Below are positions 50,214 through 60,900 of a stretch of DNA of 64,000 nucleotides, one piece after another. The notes beneath the pieces were generated by a model, which was not told where the DNA came from, did no database searches, and worked only from the letters and a program-made list of their open reading frames with translations. The position numbers and the translations under genes were made by a program. Each line of letters begins with the position of its first letter. Positions within the stretch are counted from its first letter, which is position 1. The DNA comes from Gloeotrichia echinulata CP02 (GTDB lineage Bacteria > Cyanobacteriota > Cyanobacteriia > Cyanobacteriales > Nostocaceae), in assembly GCA_038087035.1 (NCBI GenBank), contig CP051187.1, positions 806,001 to 870,000 of the forward strand. Reading direction: 5' to 3'.

Positions 50214-51437
50214 ATGCTTGACCTGACAAAACTAGGGCGACAAATGCAGGGTTTAAGTCAGCATCTAACCTTAGAAGCTGCTGCTAGTCGCCAGCGTTTA
50301 GAATTAGCGCAACAACATTTAAAAAATGCTTTCGAGTCTCAAACCGAGTTGATGAAAATGCAGGAGAAATGGCGCGATCGCATTCTCTTTGCTAATGCTA
50401 CTCCCATTGAACCACTAGAAACCTGTATTGATATTCCTGTTCCGCCCAAAATTCATACTGTGATTGCTACCGATGGTTCGCAAATTGCGCCGAACCACCA
50501 CGAAATTGCTTATTGTTATCTCTTGAATATTGGCAGAGTAGTTTTGCACTACGGACAAAATCGCCACCCGTTATTAGATAGTTTACCAGAAATATTTTAT
50601 CGCCCAGAAGATTTATATGTGTCTCGGCAGTGGGGAATTAGAACTGAAGAATGGATGAGTTATTGTCGCACCGCTAGCGAAACAACGGTGTTAGCAGAAC
50701 TGGCCTGTGGAGTGATGGATGAGGGGAACAATTCAAATCTCACCCCAGCTATTAGCAACCCGAAAGCAAGAGTACCTAGCCTAGCAATGGTGGATGGTTC
50801 GTTAATTTATTGGTTTTTAGAACAGTTACCCTTTGATGCACGCGATCGCATTTTACCGCCCATCTTGGAAGCATGGAAGCAGATGCGTGATGCTCAAATT
50901 CCTCTAATGGGTTATCTTAGCGCAGCTCGCAACGTCGAAGCCATGAACTTTTTACGCCTGTCGGCTTGTCCTCATCCCGTCCCCGATTGTATAACTTTTT
51001 GCCCCAATCAGCTAGAAAAAGTTCCTTGTAAAATATTTGAACCTTTGCGAGATACTACCCTTTGGACAACCCAACTCAAACCAGGACAACGCGGCCCTTT
51101 ATGGCGCAGTAATTCTCGCATTCTCGAATTATATGAAGACCAAAGCATTTACTTTTGCTATGTCCATGTCGGCACCGAAATTGCGCGGATAGAACTTCCT
51201 GCGTGGGTCGTACAAAATACAGCAATGCTTGACCAAGCACTGGGACTGATGCTAGCACAAGTACAGAAAGGATATGGCTATCCTGTAGCAATTGCTGAAG
51301 CGCATAATCAGGCTGTAGTCAGAGGTGGTGATAAAGCGCGTTTCTTTGCGCTATTAGAAAGACAAATGATTAAAGCCGGAATCAAAAATATCGGTACATC
51401 TTACAAAGAAGCACGCAAGCGGGGAAGTATAGCTTAA
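50214..51437 (+). CDS. NurA domain protein (DNA double-strand-break repair nuclease)
   Basis: 407 residues. It matches the NurA family as found in cyanobacteria. The helical N-terminus DLTKLGRQMQGLSQHL is followed by the metal-binding start of the RNase H-like core HTVIATDGSQIAPNHHEIAY. The second acidic site is in SLAMVDGSLIYWFLEQLP. The C-terminal part has KGYGYPVAIAEAHNQAVVRG with the conserved His. In archaea NurA is a 5'-3' nuclease working with HerA; no HerA gene is adjacent here, and the bacterial role is less clear. Confidence 0.88.
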   Translation: MLDLTKLGRQMQGLSQHLTLEAAASRQRLELAQQHLKNAFESQTELMKMQEKWRDRILFANATPIEPLETCIDIPVPPKIHTVIATDGSQIAPNHHEIAYCYLLNIGRVVLHYGQNRHPLLDSLPEIFYRPEDLYVSRQWGIRTEEWMSYCRTASETTVLAELACGVMDEGNNSNLTPAISNPKARVPSLAMVDGSLIYWFLEQLPFDARDRILPPILEAWKQMRDAQIPLMGYLSAARNVEAMNFLRLSACPHPVPDCITFCPNQLEKVPCKIFEPLRDTTLWTTQLKPGQRGPLWRSNSRILELYEDQSIYFCYVHVGTEIARIELPAWVVQNTAMLDQALGLMLAQVQKGYGYPVAIAEAHNQAVVRGGDKARFFALLERQMIKAGIKNIGTSYKEARKRGSIA

Positions 51438-51452
51438 ATTAGCAGAGCAAAA

Positions 51453-51488
51453 CCGCTCTGAGATAACTCTAGAGCGGCTTTGAGAGAG
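51453..51488 (+). terminator. Terminator-like hairpin after nurA
   Basis: CCGCTCT...AGAGCGG with CTTT, 16 bp after the stop. It is almost identical to the inverted copy at 48601-48640, so the terminator is itself a repeat. Confidence 0.6.
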
Positions 51489-51645
51489 TTGTTATGGTTT
51501 GGGGCTTCATAGCAAGCAGTCATGCCCCGGTTTAGGTATAATTGGTTCGGTATGTTATGGTATACAGCCTGCCTTTAGCTCATTCCGGAAAAAAGTTAAA
51601 AATTTTTCTGTTATATCTGACAGAGCATTGGTAAATCTTAACTGT

Positions 51646-51672
51646 GTAGGGTGCGTTAGGCGTAACGCACCC
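51646..51672. repeat. GTAGGGTGCGTTA/TAACGCACCC compact palindrome
   Basis: A 10-bp perfect stem around GGCG, the most compact member of the TAGGGTGCG family. It lies between convergent nurA and the exporter gene. Confidence 0.7.
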
Positions 51673-51724
51673 AAATAAAATCACATAATAATCATCCGCT
51701 ATATCCTGAGAAAATTCGCAAAAA

Positions 51725-53212
51725 TTACGGATTCTTCTCTGTTTTGGCGAAACTACTAGGATTAATATTAATTAGTGGCACAGCACCATTATCATCCATA
51801 ACCGTGGGAAAAGGGCCATCCCATTCTTCTATTAACGGAGAAGTTTGATCGGGAATGGTGTCGGGGAGTTCTTCTTCCACCGAGCGCAGGCGAGGATATA
51901 AATAAGCGATCGCACTCAGCAACATGGTTAGGATTCCCACAACAATTAACAGCAGTCCCATCCCACGACCGGTACCAACGCCAATGATTTGTCCGATGCT
52001 ACCAGCAAGCATTCCATTATCTGCCATGAGGGGTTCAAAAACCTGGTCAGATAAAGTACCGGCTGTGATGTAACCTAGGGACAAGCAGGTAGTAGCGATC
52101 GCCCCTTGTAAAGCAAACACTCTTCCTTGGACATTGGGTACAACTTTCTTTTGTAATATAGCCAAGCTAGAACTGTTAATAACTGGGACTACGAGAAAAA
52201 ATAAAAAGGCTGCGGGAGTGAATACCAGCAGGGAAGAACGCAAACCAGCAATCGCAATAAACAGTCCTGCTAAAGTTGTGCTGATCAATATAATGTTAAT
52301 GTAGCGTCGGAGTTCCCCCCAAATACTCATAGCTATACCGCCCACGATTAGACCAGAGCAAGAAATCGAAAAGACTGTACCGGTGATCGCAACTGAGCTT
52401 AAGGACAGCGCTAGGGGAATAGCCACAATGTCAAAAACTCCGGTGAGGAAGTTAGTTACAGCCATGAGTAACACAACTGCGAATAATCCGGGACGTTCCC
52501 ACAAGTAGATCAAGCCTTGAGAAACTTCTAGGAAGAATGAACTAGGTCCTGATGCTGATGCTTCCTCTTTTTCAGTGGCTTTGGTGTTAACTTCCGGGAA
52601 TCGCAAAAATAGCAGGGGAATCAGAGCAATGAGCATTGTAGCAAAATCAATGATGATAATGCCTTTAAGTTCGATTACCCCTAGTAAAATAGCTGCTAAA
52701 ATCGGCGCCACTAATCGGGCGCAAGCATCAGTCAGCTGATTCAAGGCATTGGCACGAGCGAGATGTTTTTGTGGTACAAGTAGAGTGATCGATGCATTGT
52801 AACTAGGCCATTGGATGCCCGCGAAAGCACTAATAGCACTAGTGATGATATAAATATGCCATATTTCTAGGCGATCGCTGGCATACAACCAAGCAATGCT
52901 CAAGGTACACAAACCGGCACAAAAATCACTGCAAATCATTAACCAACGCCGGTTCCACCTATCTACCAAAATTCCGCTTAAGGGAGAAATGAGAACAAAT
53001 GGTAGAGTGTTACACAGTATCAGCAGCGCAAACTGAGTCACCGAACCAGTACGTTCATAAACCCAGATATCAAGCGCAAAATTAGTTAATCCAGAACCGC
53101 TGACAGAAACTAATTGTCCGAACCAGATTAAGAGGAAATGTCTCATCTCACGGATGACACTCAGCATGTCTGATTCCTTTTGAAGATTACTGTCTTCCTT
53201 AAGTTCTATCAT
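51725..53212 (-). CDS. MFS transporter of the NRPS cluster
   Basis: 495 residues, twelve predicted membrane helices. The start is HFLLIWFGQLVSVSGSGLTN, followed by the MFS loop 2-3 motif LSGILVDRWNRRWLMI. The later half includes VAIPLALSLSSVAITGTVFS and a long cytoplasmic C-terminal tail. The subgroup is the drug/peptide-efflux type often found beside cyanobacterial NRPS genes. It is the last gene of the minus-strand cluster, 109 bp after the terminal NRPS gene, and is the likely exporter of the peptide. The gap is filled by ACAAATG heptamers. Confidence 0.9.
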   Translation of the reverse strand: MIELKEDSNLQKESDMLSVIREMRHFLLIWFGQLVSVSGSGLTNFALDIWVYERTGSVTQFALLILCNTLPFVLISPLSGILVDRWNRRWLMICSDFCAGLCTLSIAWLYASDRLEIWHIYIITSAISAFAGIQWPSYNASITLLVPQKHLARANALNQLTDACARLVAPILAAILLGVIELKGIIIIDFATMLIALIPLLFLRFPEVNTKATEKEEASASGPSSFFLEVSQGLIYLWERPGLFAVVLLMAVTNFLTGVFDIVAIPLALSLSSVAITGTVFSISCSGLIVGGIAMSIWGELRRYINIILISTTLAGLFIAIAGLRSSLLVFTPAAFLFFLVVPVINSSSLAILQKKVVPNVQGRVFALQGAIATTCLSLGYITAGTLSDQVFEPLMADNGMLAGSIGQIIGVGTGRGMGLLLIVVGILTMLLSAIAYLYPRLRSVEEELPDTIPDQTSPLIEEWDGPFPTVMDDNGAVPLININPSSFAKTEKNP

Positions 53213-53255
53213 TGATATTTCCTTGTTTTAGGGGATTGGGGATTGGAAATTGGAA

Positions 53256-53310
53256 ATGACAAATGACAAATGACAAATGACAAATGACAAATGACAAATG
53301 ACAAATGACA
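53256..53310. repeat. Heptamer array ACAAATG, about 8 copies
   Basis: An uninterrupted ATGACAA/ACAAATG run between the MFS gene and the terminal NRPS gene, within the presumed operon. Confidence 0.9.
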
Positions 53311-53321
53311 GTTCATGATGA

Positions 53322-56300
53322 CTAATTAGCCAAAAAGCCGCTACTGATAAAGTAAGAAAAATAAACCCTGAGTAACTCTAGGTCAATAGGCCTAAAAATA
53401 ATATCTGTACCTGCTAATCCTTGAGCGGCGTTATGGTCGTCAAATTGTGGTTCTGGGAAAGGTTCAACTTCTTGTGGCGAAAACATGGGTATAAGTGGTT
53501 GGAGAACATTGTCTGAAGACATTTGTCCAACTGCTACCAGATGCGATCGCCATTTGTCAAAAGAAACTTGCTCTAGTGGGTGGCCCAAAGAGCGTATCAA
53601 GTTGAACAGGTCATTCATTGGGGTGGGATGGGGGTTAAGCAAGTGAAATGCTTTACCCAAAGACTCTTGCTGGCGCGATAGATGCACAATCCCCCGACTC
53701 ACGTAATCAACGGGAGTATTATTATCTACTATACCATCCATATCTGGTGTGATTCCCAATTGAATACAGCCTTTGATGAGGCGACAAAATAAGTCGTCTG
53801 GATTACATACACCAGTTTGGCTATGTCCTGTAATTCTGGCTAATCTGTAAATAGCGACAGGAAGACCTCGCTCGCGGGCTTGCATAACTAACTTTTCTGC
53901 TACCCATTTACTTTGGGAATAGCCATTTTCAAGACCTTGGGTGTTTTCAAGAGGGTCGGATTCTCTAATTATCTTACCAGCATAGGCTTGAGGGGAAAAA
54001 ACCGAAGTTGTGGAAATATGATGTACAGTTTTTATGTTAATTTTGCTTGCCAATCTGAGAATTTCTTGAGTACCTAAAACATTGCTGTGTTTGAGGATTT
54101 CGTAGGGATAAATTGTATTTATCCAAGCGCCATTATGATAAATTACATCAATTTCTCTGGCTAAATAATCAAATTGAGATGTAGACAAACCAAAAAATTT
54201 TTGAGACAAATCTCCCACAACAGGAATAATTCTTTGGCTTTTGGCGGGATTCCATATTCTGTGTGATTGCAGTTTGCTTTGTAACTTCTGTCTAGCTTTG
54301 TCAACATTAGCAGCACGGATTAAGCAATAGATATTCGCCTGAGTTTGCTCTAGGAGTTCGTGAAGTAAATAAGCTCCTAAAAAGCCTGTGGCTCCAGTTA
54401 ATAAAATATTTTGCGGCTGACTGCTCAAGTTCTTTGTAGCAGCCAGCGGTTGAATAGTTGAGTCTAAGACAGCATCTGCTAAGAAATCATCAACGCTATT
54501 TTCAACAGCACCTGTGTGCAGTAATTTAGTAATTACATCTGCTAACCCAGCTATTGTTGGTTCCTCAAACAGATAGCGCAAAGGTAAATCTACATGTAAA
54601 GCTTCCCGCAGGCGAGATATTACTTGAGTAGTTGCTAGAGAATGTCCTCCCAATTCAAAAAAGTTATCGTAAATGCCGACTTTTTCTTGTCCTAAAACTT
54701 GAAGCCAAATCTCTGCTAAAACTGCTTCTGTAGGATTACGAGGTGGTACAAAACTTAGCGTATCAATCAATTCTAAATCTGGTACTGGTAAAGCATGGCG
54801 ATTGACTTTGCCACTAGCATTTAAAGGTAATTCTGTCAAATTTACAAAGAAAGCTGGAACCATGTAATCAGGCAATTTTTGCTTGATAAATTGGCGTAAT
54901 TCCCGGTGAATATCAGCTTGACTATCAGTCACAATATAAGCCACTAACTGCTTATTTCCGGGCTGGTGTTCTCTAGCAATCACCACCGATGCTTGTACTA
55001 AGGGATGTTGTGCTAATACCGCTTCAATTTCGCCCAATTCAATCCGGAAACCGCGAATTTTGACTTGATAATCAACCCGACCTAAAAATTCAATATTTCC
55101 ATCAGGTAGATACCTAGCCAAATCCCCAGTTTTATACAAAATTGCGGAGTTTGAATTTGGGAAATTATTGTGAATAAACTTATCTTGAGTTAAATCTGGA
55201 CGATTTAAATAACCTCTCGCTAAACCTAGACCACCAATATGCAATTCTCCGGGAACACCTATAGGTACAGGTTGCAAATGTTGGTCAAGAATAAATATTT
55301 CGGTGTTAGCAATGGGACGACCGATAGAAACAGCATGAGTAGTTGCTAAGGCAGAATTCATTGTAGAGTGATAAACTGTAGCTGTGATAGTAGCTTCAGT
55401 AGGACCATAGGCATTGACCCATTGCACACTTTCCCCTATTAACTGTTGCCATAAAGCTAACCTTTCCGGTAAAACTTGCTCACTACCTGTCACTACCAAA
55501 CGCAAGCTATCAGCAACGTGAGAACGTCCTTGAAATAAATCTAACACCCATTCTTGCCAATAAGGTGTTGGTAAGTTCACCACAGTTAAGCTTTGATTTT
55601 CAATAAACTGGGCAAAATCTGCCAAAGATGCAAACATTTCTTTGGGTCGCATCACCAAAGTTGCACCTGTTAACCAAGTAGGGAAAATTTCTTCAGCCGC
55701 TACATCAAAACTAAAAGCTGCAAATTGTAAAACCTGGTCATTACTATTGAGTTTATATTCTGCAATTATTGCTCTAGCATGGTTTACCAAACCTTGATGG
55801 GGAATCATGACTCCCTTGGGTTTACCAGTAGAACCAGAAGTATAAATTACATAAGCTAAGTTTTCTAGTTTGACTTCACTAACTGGATTCTCTTGACTTT
55901 GCTGGGAAATTATTGTCGAGTCTGTATCTAATAAAATTATTTTGGCTGGATGTTCTGCTAAAGATGCTAATAATTTTTGCTGTGTGATTAATACAGACAC
56001 CTGAGAATCATGCAAAATATCTGTTAGGCGTTCTTGAGGATAGTTGGGGTCTAAAAATAGATAAGCGCCACCCGCTTTGAGAATTGCTAAAATAGCTACG
56101 AGTATTTCTAGAGACCGTTCCAGATAAATTCCCACCAATACATCTGGTGCTACACCATAGATTTGTAAATAACGAGCTAACTGATTAGCTTTGTGATTCA
56201 ATTGAGCGTAAGTTAATTCTTCATCACCAAACCTGACGGCTAAAGCATCCGGTGTTTTAACTACCTGTTGTGCAAACAATTCATGAATACATTGATAACA

Positions 56301-57776
56301 AGAGTAATCTGTTTTGGTATTATTCCACTCAATTAAAATCTGCTGTAGCTCAATTTTTGAAAGTAGGGGTAATTGACTAATTGGTGTTTCAGGATTAGCG
56401 ACAATTCCCGCTAACAGAGTTTGAAAATTATTTCCTAGACGAATTATAGTTTCGAGATTAAATAAATCGCTACTATATTCCCACCAACCAATCAATTTAT
56501 CTCCTGTCTCTTCTATTACCAGGGAAAGGTCAAATTTTGATGTTGTATGTCCTAGATGAAAGGGAGTCAGAGTCAGACCAGGTAATTGTAATTTATCCGT
56601 TAGGGAATGTTGCAAGTCAAACAACACCTGAAACAAAGGACTATAGCTGAGATTTCTTTGTGGTTGTAGAGCTTCTACTACCTGTTCAAACGGTACATCC
56701 TGATGGACATGGGCATCCATTGCTACTGTGCGTACCCGGTTGATTACTTCCGAAAAACTGGGGTTTCCTGTTAACTGATTTCTCAGGACTACCGTATTCA
56801 CAAAATAACCAATTAATGGTTCTATTTCTGGACGGTTTCTATTAGCCATAGGGGAACCGACGAGAATATCATCTTGATTGCTGTAACGATAGAGTAGAGT
56901 TACAAAAGCTGCTAATATTGTCATAAACAGAGTAGCGCCTGACTTTTGACTCAACTCTCTAACTTTCTGACTCACATCCGAGTTAATTTCAAATTCCCAC
57001 ACCCCTCCTTGGAATGATTGAACTGGGGGACGGACTCTATCTGCAGGTAATTCCAACAATGGTGGCGCATCTGCTAATTGTTGTTTCCAGTAGTTTAGTT
57101 GTTTTTGTCTGACTTCGTGATTTAAATATTGTCTTTGCCAAACAGCAAAGTCAGCATATTGAATTGCTAATTCTGGTAAAGGTGATTTATCTGGTGATAG
57201 ATAAGTTTGATAAAGAGTCGATAACTCTTGCAACAAAATTCCCATCGACCAACCATCAGAGATAATGTGGTGCATATTCAACAGCAGCACATGGGTTGTT
57301 TCACTCAGTCGCCACAGAGTTGCTTGAAATAAGAGGTCTTGATTGAGGTCAAAAGATTTTTCTGCTTCCAAGTTAATTAATTTTTCTACAGTTGTTAATT
57401 GTTCACTTTCCAAGTTAACCACTGTGAGGGTGATGCTGGATTCTGGATTAATTATCTGGACATTTTGACCATCTATTTGTTGAAAATTGGTGCGGAGAAT
57501 TTCATGGCGTCTTGCTATCTCTTGGATTGTTCTTTCGAGAACTGGGACATTTAAACTGCCAGTAATCTCCATTGCACAGGGTATATTGTAAGTCGTATTG
57601 CCCGCTGCTAATTGGGATATAAACCAAAGCTGTTCTTGAGCAAAAGAAAGAGGTGCAGGTGTGGAGTGAGGACGAGGTAAAATTTTTTCTGTAGTTAAGT
57701 TAATCCCTTTTTTGTTTAATATTAGTTTGAGAAGTTCCCGCTTTTTATTATCAAAAGAATCATTAAAAGTCTGCAT
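53322..57776 (-). CDS. Terminal NRPS: condensation-adenylation-PCP-thioester reductase
   Basis: 1484 residues. The condensation domain (about 30-455) has the active site MHHIISDGWSMGIL near 172. The adenylation domain (about 485-985) has YVIYTSGSTGKPKGV near 645 and YKTGDLARYLPDG near 889. The carrier domain has FFELGGHSLATTQ near 1044. The reductase domain (about 1125-1484) has LLTGATGFLGAYLLHELLEQ and the short-chain Tyr-Lys pair in GYSQSKWVAEKL. Aligning by eye to GrsA, I read the A-domain code as DVENVTAITK, to which I cannot assign a residue. The R domain would release the chain with NAD(P)H as an aldehyde or alcohol, or lead to imine cyclisation, instead of hydrolysis by a thioesterase. 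Confidence 0.95.
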   Translation of the reverse strand: MQTFNDSFDNKKRELLKLILNKKGINLTTEKILPRPHSTPAPLSFAQEQLWFISQLAAGNTTYNIPCAMEITGSLNVPVLERTIQEIARRHEILRTNFQQIDGQNVQIINPESSITLTVVNLESEQLTTVEKLINLEAEKSFDLNQDLLFQATLWRLSETTHVLLLNMHHIISDGWSMGILLQELSTLYQTYLSPDKSPLPELAIQYADFAVWQRQYLNHEVRQKQLNYWKQQLADAPPLLELPADRVRPPVQSFQGGVWEFEINSDVSQKVRELSQKSGATLFMTILAAFVTLLYRYSNQDDILVGSPMANRNRPEIEPLIGYFVNTVVLRNQLTGNPSFSEVINRVRTVAMDAHVHQDVPFEQVVEALQPQRNLSYSPLFQVLFDLQHSLTDKLQLPGLTLTPFHLGHTTSKFDLSLVIEETGDKLIGWWEYSSDLFNLETIIRLGNNFQTLLAGIVANPETPISQLPLLSKIELQQILIEWNNTKTDYSCYQCIHELFAQQVVKTPDALAVRFGDEELTYAQLNHKANQLARYLQIYGVAPDVLVGIYLERSLEILVAILAILKAGGAYLFLDPNYPQERLTDILHDSQVSVLITQQKLLASLAEHPAKIILLDTDSTIISQQSQENPVSEVKLENLAYVIYTSGSTGKPKGVMIPHQGLVNHARAIIAEYKLNSNDQVLQFAAFSFDVAAEEIFPTWLTGATLVMRPKEMFASLADFAQFIENQSLTVVNLPTPYWQEWVLDLFQGRSHVADSLRLVVTGSEQVLPERLALWQQLIGESVQWVNAYGPTEATITATVYHSTMNSALATTHAVSIGRPIANTEIFILDQHLQPVPIGVPGELHIGGLGLARGYLNRPDLTQDKFIHNNFPNSNSAILYKTGDLARYLPDGNIEFLGRVDYQVKIRGFRIELGEIEAVLAQHPLVQASVVIAREHQPGNKQLVAYIVTDSQADIHRELRQFIKQKLPDYMVPAFFVNLTELPLNASGKVNRHALPVPDLELIDTLSFVPPRNPTEAVLAEIWLQVLGQEKVGIYDNFFELGGHSLATTQVISRLREALHVDLPLRYLFEEPTIAGLADVITKLLHTGAVENSVDDFLADAVLDSTIQPLAATKNLSSQPQNILLTGATGFLGAYLLHELLEQTQANIYCLIRAANVDKARQKLQSKLQSHRIWNPAKSQRIIPVVGDLSQKFFGLSTSQFDYLAREIDVIYHNGAWINTIYPYEILKHSNVLGTQEILRLASKINIKTVHHISTTSVFSPQAYAGKIIRESDPLENTQGLENGYSQSKWVAEKLVMQARERGLPVAIYRLARITGHSQTGVCNPDDLFCRLIKGCIQLGITPDMDGIVDNNTPVDYVSRGIVHLSRQQESLGKAFHLLNPHPTPMNDLFNLIRSLGHPLEQVSFDKWRSHLVAVGQMSSDNVLQPLIPMFSPQEVEPFPEPQFDDHNAAQGLAGTDIIFRPIDLELLRVYFSYFISSGFLAN

Positions 57777-57901
57777 AATAAGCCTCTTATGTTTATACGA
57801 ATACGGTTCAGTTATTATAAGTTGGGTTGGGTTTCGTTCCTCAACCCAACCTACTTAAGATACTACTTAAGATACGATAACAAACGTTAAATATTGGTTT
57901 G

Positions 57902-60900
57902 CTATTTTGTTAATAGTGCTTGCACCTGTTCTGGTGAAAGTCGGCTAATTTCTTGGACAGTTTGGGCAATTTCATGAATAATTTCTTCACCACCTGCTAA
58001 TTTCGCTAATACAACAACTAATTCCGCGATAGTGGGATGATTAAACAAATGGCGGACAGTTAGTTCTAATTCAAATGTTTGACGTATTTGACTAATTAGT
58101 TGTATTGCTTTGATTGAATGTCCACCTAATTGGAAGAAATTATCGTCAATACCAATCTGTTTTACTCCTAATACTTCTTGCCAAATATCTGCCAGTACTT
58201 CTTGAACTGGTGTATTTGGTGCAACATAGTTTTGGCTTAATTCTGATCTATCTATGGTGGGAATGGGTAGCGATCGCCTATTCACTTTACCACTAGGACT
58301 AAGAGGGAAAGACTCCATTTGTACAAACGCCAAAGGAATCATATACTCTGGTAACCATTGGGCGAGGAATTTCCGCAATTCGGAGGGGGTAATAGTTTGT
58401 CCAACTATGGGAATGAAGTAAGCAGCTAAGAATTTTTCTGTGGCGTTGTTTCCATGTACAGTGACTATAGTTTGGTTGATTTGTGGATGTTTATTCAGAA
58501 CTGATTCTATTTCCCCCAGTTCTATACGAAAACCGCGAATCTTAACTTGATTATCGATGCGTCCCAAGAATTCGATGTTACCATCGGGCAGATAACGTGC
58601 CAAATCTCCCGTCTTGTACAATTTTGACTTTTGAGATTGCTTCGCTTCGCTGACAACGCTTCGCGCTTTTGACTGCTCAAAGGGATTAGGGATGAATTTC
58701 TCTTGTGTTAACTCTGTTCGGTTGAAATAGCCTCTTGCTAATCCTGCACCACCGATGTGTAGTTCTCCTGGTACACCGACGGGTACAGGCTGTAAATTTT
58801 GATCTAATATATAAACCTCGGTGTTGGCGATTGGACGGCCAATGGGAACAGAAACATCTGGACTGAGTGAAGTTGGGATTTGATAACAGGAAGTAAAAGT
58901 TGTATTTTCTGTAGGGCCGTAACCGTTAATCAGTTGGCAATTCTCTACATTTTGGAGAAATTTATGGACATGGCTAACAGATAAAATATCACCACCTGCT
59001 AACAGTTGACGTAAGTGTTTTAAGGCATCAATCTTTTCATCTACCATTAAATTAAATAGACCCGACGTTAGCCAAAGGGTGGTAACTTTGTATTGTTCAA
59101 TAACTAGTTCTATTTCATCTAAAGATGGGGTTTTGGCGGGAAATATTACTAGTTTTCCACTGTTGAGTAAGCAACCCCAAATTTCAAAAGTTGCAGCGTC
59201 AAAGGAGAGAGGTGCAACTTGTAGAAATACTTCTTTGGCAGAAAAGCTAATATAGTCGGTTTGTTTGACTAATCGAACTACACCTTGATGGACAATGCTC
59301 ACACCTTTGGGTTGACCTGTAGAACCAGAGGTGTACATTACATAAGCTAAGTTATCAGCTTTGATGCTAGTATTGGGGTTCTGTTGTGTTTGTTGATTGA
59401 TAATATTCCAGTTTGTGTCTAAGCAAATTACACAAGCTGTGTGATCAGGTAGTTTGTTAACTAGTTTTTCTTGAGTCAATAAGACTGAAATCTGAGTGTC
59501 TGCGAGCATGAAGCTCAAACGGTCTTGGGGATACTCAGGGTCGAGTGGTAAGTAGGCACCACCCGCTTTGAGAATTGCCAATAATCCTACAACCATTTCG
59601 AGCGATCGCTCTACACAAATCCCCACCAAAACCTCTGTCCCTACCCCCAAAGTTTGCAAGTAATGAGCCAGTTGATTAGCTTTAATATTTAACTGTTCGT
59701 AGGTCAGTTGTTGGTTATCAAATACCACTGCTACAGCATCGGGTGTTTGCTGTACTTGTTCTTCAAATAATTGATGAATACATTGATCGGGATACTTTGT
59801 ATAGGTCTGGTTCCACTCTACTAATAACTGATGTCGCTCTGGCTCAGTTAGCAGCATTAAATCTGTTAATTTCTGGTCTTTTTCGGCTACAATTCCCTGT
59901 AACAAAGTTTGGAAATGACCAGCCATTCTCGTAATAGAATCTGGCTCAAAGCGGTCGCTAGCATAGGTAATTTTTAGCGTCAGTTCCTCACCTGGTATAC
60001 CCACCAATGTCAGGGGATAATCAGCGTGAACGGTATTTTCCATTTTACCTATTCGCCAGCCATCAGGAGTTACTGCTGATTCAGAATCAACTGGTAAGTT
60101 CTCAAATACTACAAAGCTTTCAAATAGGGGTTGACCGCGAGGTATATCACTCCATCCCTGAATTTCTACTAATGGAGTGTAGGAATATTGATCTCGCTCA
60201 ATCTGCTGTTCTTGCAACTGTTTTAACCAAGGCAAAATCTCGGTTTTTTCTGTTACTTTTACCCTTACAGGTAAGGTATTAACAAATAATCCTACCATAG
60301 ATTCTACACCCAACAAAGCAGGGGGACGACCGGAAACAGTAGCGCCGAAAAGCACATCTGATTCACCACTGTAGCGACTGAGTAATATTCCCCAAGCAGC
60401 TTGCATTAAAGTAAATAATGTTAAATGATGCTGTTGAGCAAAGTTTTTGAGTTTAGCAGTTGCTGCAGCAGACAGGGAAAAATATTGAGTATTATAAGTT
60501 GTACTAAGGTGAGAACTTTTTCCTCTTATCTTATCGACTACCAAAGGCGTAGGTGCTGTAAAACCTTGCAGATTTTGCCGCCAATATGTCTGTGCAGTAG
60601 CAAGGTCTTGCTGTTGTAACCAAGCAATATAATCTCGGTAAGGACGGACTGGGGGTAAATATAATTTTTCACCTTGCTGGATAGCTTGGTAGAAAGTCAA
60701 AACTTCTTGAAAGATAATTGATGAACTCCAACCATCACCAAGAATATGGTGAGTAGTCCAGATTAATTCATAATTTTCATCTCCCATTTGAATCAGAGTC
60801 AACCGCATTAAAGGCGCTTTATCAAGTTCAAAGTATTGATTGCGGTCAGATTCGCAGATAGCTTGTAGCTGTTGTGTTTGTAGCTCAGGAGAAAAAGACC

